Assembly (NCBI GenBank): GCA_964343195.1
Contig: CAYFIR010000035.1
Coordinates: 1-51,881 of the forward strand
Direction: 5' to 3'
Origin: CAYVAP01 sp964343195
GTDB taxonomy: Bacteria > Bacteroidota > Bacteroidia > J057
Length of the DNA: 51,881 nucleotides
A model generated the notes under the pieces. That model had not been told where the DNA came from. It ran no database searches and saw only the letters and a program-made list of their open reading frames with translations. Within the stretch, counting starts at the first letter, position 1, and each line of letters opens with the position of its first letter. Both the position numbers and the translations under genes were made by a program. Positions 1 to 9,453 of the stretch are shown in pieces.

Positions 1-452
1 TTTCCGCACTTTTTCCCAAATATAATTGGTTTGGTAGAACTTAACAGCCCTGGGGCAGGGGGGCGTAACCCTCTATTTTAACAGTAATTTTCCATATGAA
101 ATCGATGACCATCTGGAAAGGAACTCGCTTCCCGATTTTTAAGGGATGTGTATCCTTTTTGGTCTCTGTTTGAATCAGGTTAAATAGATTGGTAGTCAGT
201 TAATTATAACCAGAATGAATCTGTAGCATATGGAGGCCGAAAAGATGATGCATCGGAGAATAGCTGCTGTTTTAAGGGGATGAGTTAGTAAGTCGATGAT
301 ACCACGTAGATAAGCAAGCATTAAATAGGCTATATATCCGATTTTTTTTCGCTGGATGTATTTACTTTAACTTCCATTTTAAGCATTTTGTCTGATCCTG
401 ATAGACTGAAAATATAGGAGGCAGTATTTTTTCAACCCTAGTAATAGCTAAG
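1..452. other. Leading region without a recognised gene
   Basis: No convincing gene lies here. Frame 1 is open from the window edge to a TAA at about position 81, so it could hold the last 26 codons of an upstream gene, but the peptide is not recognisable. An AGGAGG stretch at 416-421 lies 31 bases before the brxF ATG, too far to act as its ribosome binding site. The promoter of the BREX operon should lie here, but I could not pick a convincing -33/-7 pair. Confidence 0.5.
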
Positions 453-878
453 ATGATTTCCGACAACTTGATTTATGATTTATTATATAGCCCGAGTCGC
501 CGAAATCATGTTTTTTTTACTCCCCCAATAAACATTCAGTCGTTAGATGTCGGGCATCTTGTTTCCACTTTTATTTCTCAGAATGATGACCAATCATCTT
601 TGCCATTAAAAGTGATAGAGTTTCTAGATAGAGAGTTTTATGGGGAAAAACGTGTCTTGATCTTGGATAATCCAGGCATATTGCTTGAACCTCAGCTTCA
701 GATAAATTTCCCTATGTTGTTGGAACGGTATTCTCGTAGCCAGGTTTTAATAATTCAATGGCCTGGCGAAATAGCGTTGCCTTGGATATTTTTTTTGTCA
801 AAAACAGACGGAGTTTCAATAGATGTCTCATCGGTTAATCCTCAATTACTCCCCAGCCATTTAGCACATGAAATATAA
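453..878 (+). CDS. brxF: BrxF-like protein of BREX type III
   Basis: This 141-aa protein opens the BREX type III order, where the known first gene is brxF, a small P-loop protein of similar size. The segment LILDNPGILLEP, followed by a leucine/serine/arginine-rich helix and IIQWPGE, resembles the Walker B half and the following strand of BrxF-type NTPases. No GxxxxGK[ST] Walker A motif is present. The place where it would be expected, around residues 21-30, reads FFTPPINIQS. Its 3' end overlaps brxC by 11 bases, which suggests translational coupling. I take the first in-frame ATG, since no other ATG lies nearby upstream. The assignment rests on position and the LLDN/WPGE pattern, so a divergent member or an inactive P-loop protein is possible. 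Confidence 0.68.
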   Translation: MISDNLIYDLLYSPSRRNHVFFTPPINIQSLDVGHLVSTFISQNDDQSSLPLKVIEFLDREFYGEKRVLILDNPGILLEPQLQINFPMLLERYSRSQVLIIQWPGEIALPWIFFLSKTDGVSIDVSSVNPQLLPSHLAHEI

Positions 879-3800
879 AGACCTTATTCAGTTTGAGCCA
901 ATCAACGAAGTCGTAAAGCTTGAGCGCAGCCAGGAAAAAGACTATAAAGAAAACCTGGTAAAAACCTTCGTTTTTTCTAATGCTTATAGAGAAGCTCTTA
1001 TCCCAACCATATGCCGTACGCTGGATTATTCGGCTGCACAGGAAGGATTTGGGTTGCAGATTGTCGGAAATTACGGCACGGGTAAGTCACACCTGATGTC
1101 CCTCATATCTATTTTGGCAGAGGATGTCAAAATGATGGAAATGGTGAATGAGGAGAGCGTTTTTTCTCATTTAGAAAAAATTGCGGGGAAGTATCGAGTG
1201 CTTCGTTTCGAACTTGGCCACAGCCAGAGTTTATGGGAAATCATCACTTTCAAGATAGAGGCCTATCTGAAGGAGTTGGGAGTTGAATATTCCTTTAAGG
1301 GAGATGAGTCATTTTCTTATCAGGAACGTTTGCGGAAGATGATGGCGGCATTCGAAATCAAACATCCAGATTATGGTTTTCTGGTGGTTGTTGATGAAAT
1401 GTTGGCGTATTTGAAAGGGCGAAGCACAGCTGACAAGCTCAATTTAGATCTTCAAGTATTGCAGGCACTTGGACAAGTTGCAGATGGTTCTCGCTTTCGA
1501 GTAATCTTTGGAGTACAAGAAAAGATATATGAATCAACAGAGTTTCAGTTTGCAGCTGATATGCTCAGCAAGGTGAGTGATCGATATCGAGACTTAACAA
1601 TTACAAAGGAGGATGTCTCATTTATCGTGCAAAATCGCCTGCTAAAGAAGGATGAGCATCAAAAAGCAGCCATTCGAAAACACTTAGAACCCTTTCAGAA
1701 ATATTTTATAGGCTTGCACGGGCGACTCGAGGAGTTTGTTGAGTTATTCCCAGTTCACCCCAGTTATTTTGACAACTTTCGTCGGATCCGCTTAAAGAGC
1801 CAGCGGGAAATCTTGCGTACTCTAAGCGAACGTTTCAGCCACATGCAGGACGAAGAGGTTGCTGCAAATGATCCTGCTTTGATATGCTATGATTCATACT
1901 GGGATGATATCATTCATAGCTCTGACTTGATGGCTAATCCTGACGTGCGCCGGGTTAGGCAGGCAATGGAAGTTGTAGAAGACAAGATTGATACTTTTTT
2001 CACGGCAGCTCGCGCTAGTAAAAAAACTCTTGCCAGAAGAATTGCTCATGCTGCTGCTATCAAGCTTTTGCAGGCAGATCTCCCTCAACAAAATGGTACT
2101 ACCGCAGAGCAATTGGTGGAAGAGCTTTGCCCAGTTATGGCGCTTGCTGATGATCGGGAGTTTTTGATTGACGCCATCGGTTCTGTAGCCAAAAACATCA
2201 TCTCTGCTACCTCAGGTCAATACTTTGATCAGAACCGTGAAAACGAAGAGTTTTTCCTACGCATTGAGGGAGGGATCAACTTTGATCAAAAGATCGAAGA
2301 TTATGCGCTAAACATGGAGGACTGGCGTAAGGATGAATACTTCTTCAAGTTTCTTGAAGTCGCATTGCCCCTGGATTACGAGACTTACCGCAGTGGATTT
2401 AAGATTTGGGCGCATGAACTGGAATGGAAGTCCCACAAAGCTTTCCGTCAGGGGTATATATTCTTCGGGTATCCTGATGAAAAATCTACTACCCATCCTC
2501 AGCAGCACTATTACCTATATTTTCTGCCCATTTTTGCTTCGCTTGATCGCAAGTTGACCCATACCTCGGATGAGGTGTATTTCCTGTTTGATGGATTGTC
2601 GGAGGAGTTCAGGGAAGTGGTTACCCGTTATGGAGCGGCTTTAGCCTTGCAGGGACAAGCAGATAGCAGCCAAAAACCGTTTTATCAGCAGAAAACCAAG
2701 CAGTTGCTGGATCGTGCACGGAACTTGTTCGACGCTGAGTATCTGACGGTCGGAAAAGTTGATTATAAGGGCAAAGTTCAGCCCCTAAATGGATTTCCCA
2801 ATCCTGGATCAGGAGCAGGAAAGGATCTTGTACTTTCCCAAATTGCCGCAACGCTACTGGACGACCATTTTATAGCCGAAAATCCAGATTACCCTCAATT
2901 CAAGCAACTTGGAGAATCGCTCACAACAGCTAATTTTGCTCGATCAATCAAGTCTGCGCTCAACAAAATAAATCGGCCTGAGCAGCCTGACCGAACCGCC
3001 GAGGCCATACTCAATGGCCTTGGACTATGGGAGCCGGGACAATTGGTATGGAAAGAGTCCCCCTATGCGCGATATTTTCATCAGCAACTCAAGGAGAAAG
3101 GGCCTGGTAAGGTCCTTAATCGGGATGAGATCCTTATAGATCGAAATCCATATGGAAATGAGCGCATTTACGTATCAGAAAAATTTGAGCTGGAAGCAGA
3201 GTTTAGCTTTTTGGTATTGGCTACCCTTGCCGCTTTGGGAGAGGCTGAAATCGTACTTCACTCCGGCGAGACTATTAACGCCAACCAACTCCACTTACTT
3301 ACCAAGCTCGATCCTATTGACTATTGGGCGTTCTCACATATCAAGGCACCAAAAGACCTCAACCGGGCAGTACTACGAGAGTTGTTTATCCGGCTGCTGG
3401 GACGGGATCTTAGTAGGCAACTCCATTCAGAGCAAACCTTCCTAGCTCTAAATGCGAAAGCAGAGCATATTGCCTCTGAAAGCTTGCATTTGGTTCAGAA
3501 AGTACGCGATGGCTATCAGGTACGTAGTGTTACCCTGGTGACACCTGAGGAGGGTATGGACTATCGTGTAAAGCTAATGGCGCTGAAGGGATTTGCAGAT
3601 GAGTTACAGCGCTATAATAGTGAAGCAAAGCTCAAAAACTTCAAGTTTTCAAAGGAGGAAGTAGTGCGACAACTCGAAGCATTGCCACTTTTGGAAAAGT
3701 TGAAATCACTCATTAATAGAGCCAAAAACCTTGAGCAGGAAGTCAGCTATCTGATGCAGGCTAAGCAGTACTTGTCTGATGGAGAGTTGAAAAAGGAGTT

Positions 3801-4533
3801 AGAAAATACTATTAATGCTATACCTGAGCAAATAGCCAGAGAAGACCCAGAAAGCCATGCTACTTTTCAAAAAAGGATAGATGCCCTGAAAAAGCGCTAC
3901 GCCGAGTACTACCTCAGTGAATATCTCCGGCACCGAATCAGTGAAAAGGAAGACACTCAAAAACTGGCTCTGATGGACAGCGAAGCGAAGTACCTCTGCG
4001 ACGTTCTGAAAGAGGCAGAATTCTTGCCTACCAGTAGGTATCAGGGCTGGCTTGATGACTTGGGAAGCCTGCAAAAGGCTAATCCTGGGGTCAACCTGAA
4101 CGCTATTCTGGAGCTACCTTTTCAGGATAATTTCAATCCAAAGGCGTTGCTTAATCAGGCTCCCCGTAAAGTGGATGACCTGAAAGAAGAACTGGGCCAA
4201 TTACTCTCCCAATGGACCGAAGTCCTACGTGGTGTGGTAGATGATCCTGTGGTTAAGAAAAACCTCACCCTTCTCAATCAGTCTGAGCAGGAACTGGTGA
4301 GGAACTTTGGTGCAGGAAAGGTTAATATCAACCGTCAGAATGTACTCAAGCTACGCAAGGCCATCGAACAATTAAACCGTGGGCTGGACCGGGTGGATCT
4401 CAATCCCGCCGAATTGCGAAGTGCTTTCCAAAAACCTATGACCCAAGAGGAAGCTGTCGAGGCGTTCAAACGCTACCTCGATAAGCTCACTGTAGGCAAG
4501 GAGCGAGAAAAAGTAAGGATTGTATGGAAATAA
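868..4533 (+). CDS. brxC: BrxC-like large ATPase (DUF6079 type), BREX type III
   Basis: This 1221-aa protein has a Walker A motif, GNYGTGKS, at residues 67-74 and a Walker B motif, VVVDE, at about 173-177. The rest is long, mostly helical and charged, with coiled-coil-like stretches around residues 900-1050. Size and motif placement match the BrxC/PglY ATPases, whose type III members carry DUF6079. In BREX, BrxC is a core ATPase needed for phage exclusion and, in systems tested, for methylation. It probably works as part of a complex with PglZ and the methyltransferase. Translation is coupled to brxF through the 11-base overlap. The following RecQ-type gene begins only 14 bases after its stop, so the accessory block is fused to this transcript. 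Confidence 0.88.
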   Translation: MKYKDLIQFEPINEVVKLERSQEKDYKENLVKTFVFSNAYREALIPTICRTLDYSAAQEGFGLQIVGNYGTGKSHLMSLISILAEDVKMMEMVNEESVFSHLEKIAGKYRVLRFELGHSQSLWEIITFKIEAYLKELGVEYSFKGDESFSYQERLRKMMAAFEIKHPDYGFLVVVDEMLAYLKGRSTADKLNLDLQVLQALGQVADGSRFRVIFGVQEKIYESTEFQFAADMLSKVSDRYRDLTITKEDVSFIVQNRLLKKDEHQKAAIRKHLEPFQKYFIGLHGRLEEFVELFPVHPSYFDNFRRIRLKSQREILRTLSERFSHMQDEEVAANDPALICYDSYWDDIIHSSDLMANPDVRRVRQAMEVVEDKIDTFFTAARASKKTLARRIAHAAAIKLLQADLPQQNGTTAEQLVEELCPVMALADDREFLIDAIGSVAKNIISATSGQYFDQNRENEEFFLRIEGGINFDQKIEDYALNMEDWRKDEYFFKFLEVALPLDYETYRSGFKIWAHELEWKSHKAFRQGYIFFGYPDEKSTTHPQQHYYLYFLPIFASLDRKLTHTSDEVYFLFDGLSEEFREVVTRYGAALALQGQADSSQKPFYQQKTKQLLDRARNLFDAEYLTVGKVDYKGKVQPLNGFPNPGSGAGKDLVLSQIAATLLDDHFIAENPDYPQFKQLGESLTTANFARSIKSALNKINRPEQPDRTAEAILNGLGLWEPGQLVWKESPYARYFHQQLKEKGPGKVLNRDEILIDRNPYGNERIYVSEKFELEAEFSFLVLATLAALGEAEIVLHSGETINANQLHLLTKLDPIDYWAFSHIKAPKDLNRAVLRELFIRLLGRDLSRQLHSEQTFLALNAKAEHIASESLHLVQKVRDGYQVRSVTLVTPEEGMDYRVKLMALKGFADELQRYNSEAKLKNFKFSKEEVVRQLEALPLLEKLKSLINRAKNLEQEVSYLMQAKQYLSDGELKKELENTINAIPEQIAREDPESHATFQKRIDALKKRYAEYYLSEYLRHRISEKEDTQKLALMDSEAKYLCDVLKEAEFLPTSRYQGWLDDLGSLQKANPGVNLNAILELPFQDNFNPKALLNQAPRKVDDLKEELGQLLSQWTEVLRGVVDDPVVKKNLTLLNQSEQELVRNFGAGKVNINRQNVLKLRKAIEQLNRGLDRVDLNPAELRSAFQKPMTQEEAVEAFKRYLDKLTVGKEREKVRIVWK

Positions 4534-4547
4534 CAAACTGATGGCTC

Positions 4548-7500
4548 ATGGCACAGCTAAAAAGCAGTTGCGGATATGTCATACCAGCTTTGGAGCAGGC
4601 GTTGCAAAATTTCGCTAAAGACAATGAGGGTATCCAAAAGGGCCAAATAGCGGCTCTTCTGGCGCACCTATCCTCTTTCGAAGCAGACGCTACCTTCCCC
4701 ATTGACCAATTGCCCGAGAAGCAGGATGCTGTGCTCATGGTGCTGCATAACCTCTTTACAAGAGGAATGCCTACCCACTTGCCATGGGGGATCGAAGAAG
4801 AAATAGGAGAAAGGCTAGGAGGGCTTTCAAAATCTGAAGAACGGGGCAATTTGTTCCACGATACAGGCCAGTTAACCAAAGAAGATCTAGGCCTTTTTTG
4901 GCGAGCATTACACATTATCGACCCAAGGCTCGATCGTAAGGATCTAAAGATCGCATATCAACAAAGTTGGGAAGAACTCGATAGCGGATGTGAAGAAGAT
5001 TTTTGGTTCAAGAGAATACCTGAGGGAATGGGAAATGAGCCTTGGTACACCCAACTTTTTGAACCCCAGAGAAGCCTGACAACAATGGTTGAGGAGGGGG
5101 GAATTCCTGCCTTACTTAGACATAACTTCACCGAGCAACGGGCTGACTTTGTATTAGAACTTCCATACCACTGCAAGGGGCATGAGTACCGTGGAGTATG
5201 CATAGAAGTGGATGGCCCCCACCATAAGGCTTTAGGCCAACAGCAACTTGATACCCAGAGAGATGATGCCATCCATCACTCCCAATGGCTACGTACTTTT
5301 CGTTTTCCGACGAGTCAGATAGGAAAAACCTCTTTCCATCAAGAATTTAGAGACTTAAGAGGCAAGGTTGAAAAGCACCATTTCCTGCAATATGTTAGAA
5401 AAAACTACCACTCTCCACTATATGAATCAGGCGAAGGGCTTCGGGCCCTTCAGTACGCTCTGACACCTTTTGGAGTAGCGCGCATTCAGCTGATCCTTCT
5501 CAGAGCTATAATGGCAGGCGTTTTGTCCCTCGATGCAGACAGCTGGTCTTTGGCAGTGTTGGAGCGGGACATTCCTTGTGCTCAACTGACTGTTAACAAC
5601 TTCAGAAGCTTTTTGTCCAACCTTTTCCTATTGGAAGGCAAGGGGCGCATCGCCCCCGAGATAAAGTTGCAGGTATATTGCAGCCCAGAATTTATAAACT
5701 GTGAGCTGCATCAGGGCCAGCAAGTCCTTCCTGTGACAGATCTGGCCGAGGACAGCTATCGTTATGACCTGTTCATCGACATTAGCCTACTTATGAGGGG
5801 AGTCAGGCTCCGATCGCTGGTCAAGGTAAGCGCCGATCAAGTAGTAACCATCAGATCTGCTTATCAGGTACATAAACCCGCTCCCGTGATGTGCGGCAAG
5901 CGGATTGATTGGAGGGCAGTATGGGAGCAGGAAGAAAAACAGCCTCACCCTTTAGCAGAGAAAGCACTGTCTTTTCTCCTCCAGCAGGTATTTCGGAAAA
6001 AGGCATTCCGGACAGGTCAGCTCCCTATTTTGCATCATGCCCTAAAAAACAGAACTGTAATCGGGCTACTACCCACTGGAGGAGGAAAGTCGCTTGCTTA
6101 CCAGGTGGCCAGCCTGCTCCAACCGGGTCTTACCTTGGTGATTGATCCCATCAAGTCATTGATGAAGGACCAGGTGGACAGTTTGGTACGCAGCGGTATC
6201 AACCGAATGGTCTTCATTAACTCCTCTCTTTCTCGTAAGGAAAAGGAAGTAGCGCTGCAACGTTTTGAGGAAGGGCAGGCCCAACTCTGCTTTGTATCCC
6301 CTGAAAGAATGCAGATGGTGGATTTTCGGAATATCCTGGCATCTATGTATGATGAAGGCAGGTACTTTGCCTATGCAGTAATCGACGAAGTACACTGTGT
6401 ATCGGAGTGGGGGCATGACTTTCGAACGTCCTACCTTTTCCTGGGAGCCAACCTTCTACAACACTGTCGGAGCTACCAAGGTAAAGTAGCGCTCTTCGGT
6501 CTGACTGCCACAGCATCATTCGACGTGTTGGCCGACGTACAGCGCGAGTTGGGAGGCAACGACCCTAAAAATGAAATCCCAGATGAGCAGATCGTACGCC
6601 ACGAAACCACTAACCGCGATGAGATTCAGTTTATAGTAGAGGAGGTGAATATAGATGATGCCATATTGGATGAGGTAGGTGGGCCAAATCTGGATGAGTG
6701 GAGAATTAAAGAAGCATTAGGCAGGACCAAACGAATCGCGATTGAGAAATGGCTTGGGGAACTGGGAGACAGAATGCCGTACTTTAACGAAACCCCAGCT
6801 GCTGTCATCAGCCAGGAACTGGTAGAGCTTACTTATGAAGGGGATAATAAGCCAACCCAAGAAGAGATTTTCAACAATATACGTCTCGCTGAAATCGCAC
6901 AGCCCTTCTGGCAGAACAACGGCTGCAACGCAGGGATCATCTTTACGCCTCACCGAAGTTGGTACTTTGGCGTAACGGACAAATATGGCAATCCGGGTAG
7001 AGCAGCAGGCATCTACGACTATCTCACTACTAAGCTCCCTAAGGTGCGCTTTGGCACCTATATGGGAGCTAAACAAGATGAAGAGGGGGGTACTCATATA
7101 TCTTCCAGAGTTGACAAAGACAACTTTGATAACCAGGAAAAATTCCTGGCTAATGATATAGACCTTATGGTCTGCACCAAGGCGTTTGGGATGGGAATTG
7201 ACAAGCCCAACATCCGCTTTACCCTGCACTTGAGCTACCCTAGTTCTATTGAGAGCTTTGTACAGGAGGCGGGTCGTGCCGGTCGAGACCGTAAGTTAGC
7301 CCTAGCTGTATTGCTGTATAACAAACAAACATTTGATTTTTATAATGGAATAGTCGAACCTGACTACGACATCCAAAATTTCTTTCACAACAATAGCTTC
7401 CGTGGTGTTGCCAAAGAATATACCATGCTCCACGAGCTTCTCTCCTGGGTGCGGTGGCCATCCAATACGCATCCAGAAGGAGGTGAGGCGGGAATCGAAA

Positions 7501-8837
7501 AGAAACTCGTTAAGATGGACATAGGAGCAGAGAAAGAACAAATCATTCCATTTTTTAGCCCGAAAACAGATCCACTTTTATTTGTCGGTGAGGCTCATGA
7601 GATGCTAACCCAATTGGAGGAAGGCATTTCTGAGCATAGAGTGCGGACGACCCTACAAAGTTTCGTTCATAATAAGACCGAAATCAATGCATACAATATC
7701 CTTCAGGCCATCGGCCCACATCAAAAATGGCAAGCAAATGAATGGCGGGAAAAGGTAGCAGAACGGGATGCAAGAGAAGGCAAACCGCCAGGCGATTTTA
7801 TGCACCAACTCGACCTGCTATTTTCAGGGGATCGTAATAAGAGCGACACCGAAAAAGCCCTCTACCGGCTCTCCCTCATAGGCGTGGTAGATACCTACAC
7901 CGTTGACTATAACCAAAAGACTTTCACGGTAGCCTATACTAAAAAGGAAGAGGCCCAGTACCTGGAGCACTTTCGCCACTACCTCAATAAGTTTTACCCG
8001 ACCAATAAGGTCGAAAAAGCCGTGGACAGCCTGGTTCAGCGGTCTGAACATACGCTGATTCGCAGGATGCTAGGTTACCTATTGGAGTTTGCTTATGACC
8101 AGATCGCCCGCAAACGCCGGGAAGGCATCAAAACCATGAAGGAGTTCTGCGAATTGGGCCTCAAGTACTCAGACAAGGGGCAGGCTAATCGCGAAATGAA
8201 AGCATTTATCCACCTCTATTTCAACTCCAAGTATGCCCGTAGCGACTATCAGCTGGTATTAGACGATCCGGAGGCCGTAGCTGCTTATCGCAGCTTGCCT
8301 AGCCAACAGGAACGATTTGAGCTGAGCGATGCTACCTATAACCTGTCTCTGCAGGACTGGACAGATGGGGGGAAAGAGGCCCATATCGATTGGGTATTTG
8401 ACTTCATGCAAATCACCCTGGATGACTATCAGAATACCCCAGTAGAAAACCTCAAGCACCTGCGAGGTGCTACCACCCGCCTCCTCATCCTCAATCCGGA
8501 CAACTATACCTGTCGGCTCTTAAGAGCCTATACCAATGCAGTACTGGCCGAACGGTTACCTGATCAATCTAGCTTACCCACTGACTCCATCCTGGAAGAT
8601 ATGCGTATGGGCATTACAGCCTGGGCTCAGGAAGTGAGCTCCCGCGAAACCCTGGTAGCGGAAATGCAAAACTACCTCCAGGAAATTCTGATCCAACTGG
8701 ACGAAAACAAAGAACAATACCATGAATTCGTCGCAAATATCTGGGAGCAAGCCATGCTATTTACCCATCTCGCCTGGACCCAGCGCTTTGCCCACGAATA
8801 TGCCCAAGTTGTACAATCCATAACGATTCCCCGATGA
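4548..8837 (+). CDS. RecQ-type helicase with N-terminal DUF559/Vsr-like nuclease domain
   Basis: This 1429-aa protein joins two enzymes. Residues about 195-255 have the PD-(D/E)xK layout of DUF559/Vsr-like nucleases: D200, then IEVDG (E220, D222) with H225/H226, then a QRDD motif near 237-240. A superfamily 2 helicase of RecQ type follows: motif I LPTGGGKS near residue 510, motif II DEVHCVSEWGHDFR near 610, and in the second RecA-like domain FGMGIDKP and QEAGRAGRD near 880-910. An insertion of about 200 residues separates the two helicase halves. About 500 residues without recognisable RQC or HRDC domains follow. RecQ enzymes unwind DNA 3' to 5'; here unwinding could feed the attached nuclease. 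Its stop overlaps the next ATG by 4 bases. It matches no named defence system that I know, although helicase-Vsr fusions are known in defence. Confidence 0.82.
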   Translation: MAQLKSSCGYVIPALEQALQNFAKDNEGIQKGQIAALLAHLSSFEADATFPIDQLPEKQDAVLMVLHNLFTRGMPTHLPWGIEEEIGERLGGLSKSEERGNLFHDTGQLTKEDLGLFWRALHIIDPRLDRKDLKIAYQQSWEELDSGCEEDFWFKRIPEGMGNEPWYTQLFEPQRSLTTMVEEGGIPALLRHNFTEQRADFVLELPYHCKGHEYRGVCIEVDGPHHKALGQQQLDTQRDDAIHHSQWLRTFRFPTSQIGKTSFHQEFRDLRGKVEKHHFLQYVRKNYHSPLYESGEGLRALQYALTPFGVARIQLILLRAIMAGVLSLDADSWSLAVLERDIPCAQLTVNNFRSFLSNLFLLEGKGRIAPEIKLQVYCSPEFINCELHQGQQVLPVTDLAEDSYRYDLFIDISLLMRGVRLRSLVKVSADQVVTIRSAYQVHKPAPVMCGKRIDWRAVWEQEEKQPHPLAEKALSFLLQQVFRKKAFRTGQLPILHHALKNRTVIGLLPTGGGKSLAYQVASLLQPGLTLVIDPIKSLMKDQVDSLVRSGINRMVFINSSLSRKEKEVALQRFEEGQAQLCFVSPERMQMVDFRNILASMYDEGRYFAYAVIDEVHCVSEWGHDFRTSYLFLGANLLQHCRSYQGKVALFGLTATASFDVLADVQRELGGNDPKNEIPDEQIVRHETTNRDEIQFIVEEVNIDDAILDEVGGPNLDEWRIKEALGRTKRIAIEKWLGELGDRMPYFNETPAAVISQELVELTYEGDNKPTQEEIFNNIRLAEIAQPFWQNNGCNAGIIFTPHRSWYFGVTDKYGNPGRAAGIYDYLTTKLPKVRFGTYMGAKQDEEGGTHISSRVDKDNFDNQEKFLANDIDLMVCTKAFGMGIDKPNIRFTLHLSYPSSIESFVQEAGRAGRDRKLALAVLLYNKQTFDFYNGIVEPDYDIQNFFHNNSFRGVAKEYTMLHELLSWVRWPSNTHPEGGEAGIEKKLVKMDIGAEKEQIIPFFSPKTDPLLFVGEAHEMLTQLEEGISEHRVRTTLQSFVHNKTEINAYNILQAIGPHQKWQANEWREKVAERDAREGKPPGDFMHQLDLLFSGDRNKSDTEKALYRLSLIGVVDTYTVDYNQKTFTVAYTKKEEAQYLEHFRHYLNKFYPTNKVEKAVDSLVQRSEHTLIRRMLGYLLEFAYDQIARKRREGIKTMKEFCELGLKYSDKGQANREMKAFIHLYFNSKYARSDYQLVLDDPEAVAAYRSLPSQQERFELSDATYNLSLQDWTDGGKEAHIDWVFDFMQITLDDYQNTPVENLKHLRGATTRLLILNPDNYTCRLLRAYTNAVLAERLPDQSSLPTDSILEDMRMGITAWAQEVSSRETLVAEMQNYLQEILIQLDENKEQYHEFVANIWEQAMLFTHLAWTQRFAHEYAQVVQSITIPR

Positions 8838-9439
8838 ACACCCAAGTACACCAAGCTCTGGGAGAGCTTCAGGATGCCTTGCGCGACATCCATCAGTTTA
8901 GTCACCAGTTGCAGCAGACCCAAGCCAGCACTGATATTGCAGCCAAAGCTGCCTCGCAGAGTGCTAGCAAATCAGTGGAGTACCAGGAACTCCTCAAGCA
9001 GCAGGTGCAGGAAAGCCTGGGAAAATTGGATGACATGGCACAGCAACTACTTGGCAGCGTTAGCCAGGCGGGAGAGAAACTTGGCACACTGACCCAGCAG
9101 CGAGCGCAAACCCTAGCAAAAGATGTTGCCGACGAGGTGGCTAAAATACAAGGGGATATCCACTCGGTTACTGAACCCTATGAATCATTGAGCCAGGAAA
9201 CCCAAAAGCTGGTGGAATACCTGAAGTCTGTCAACTTCCCAGCCCGCCTGGATAAACTGGAACAACAGACCGGTGTACTCACCAAAGCCCTTAACCATGA
9301 GGTGAGTGGGTTACAAGCCTTGCGTAACGAGATCGATGAACTCAGCAAGTCGCAAATTTCTCTTAAGAAGACCCAGTTATTATTTGGAATCAGCTCACTA
9401 GTTCTCCTGCTAGTCATCCTGATAAAAATGTTTCTATAA
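8834..9439 (+). CDS. Tail-anchored coiled-coil protein
   Basis: This 201-aa protein is almost entirely helical, rich in Q, L, K, E and A, with heptad character from about residue 5 to 175. It ends in one hydrophobic segment (residues about 181-199, rich in L, I and V) with only two residues after it. There is no signal peptide, so a C-terminal tail anchor facing the cytoplasm is the simplest topology. The ATG overlaps the stop of the RecQ-type gene (ATGA), and the next gene starts 14 bases downstream, so it is co-translated with both. It may tether or oligomerise the helicase or the DUF262 proteins at the membrane, but this is a guess. I recognise no family. Confidence 0.75.
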   Translation: MNTQVHQALGELQDALRDIHQFSHQLQQTQASTDIAAKAASQSASKSVEYQELLKQQVQESLGKLDDMAQQLLGSVSQAGEKLGTLTQQRAQTLAKDVADEVAKIQGDIHSVTEPYESLSQETQKLVEYLKSVNFPARLDKLEQQTGVLTKALNHEVSGLQALRNEIDELSKSQISLKKTQLLFGISSLVLLLVILIKMFL

Positions 9440-9453
9440 TTATTACCAACCCG

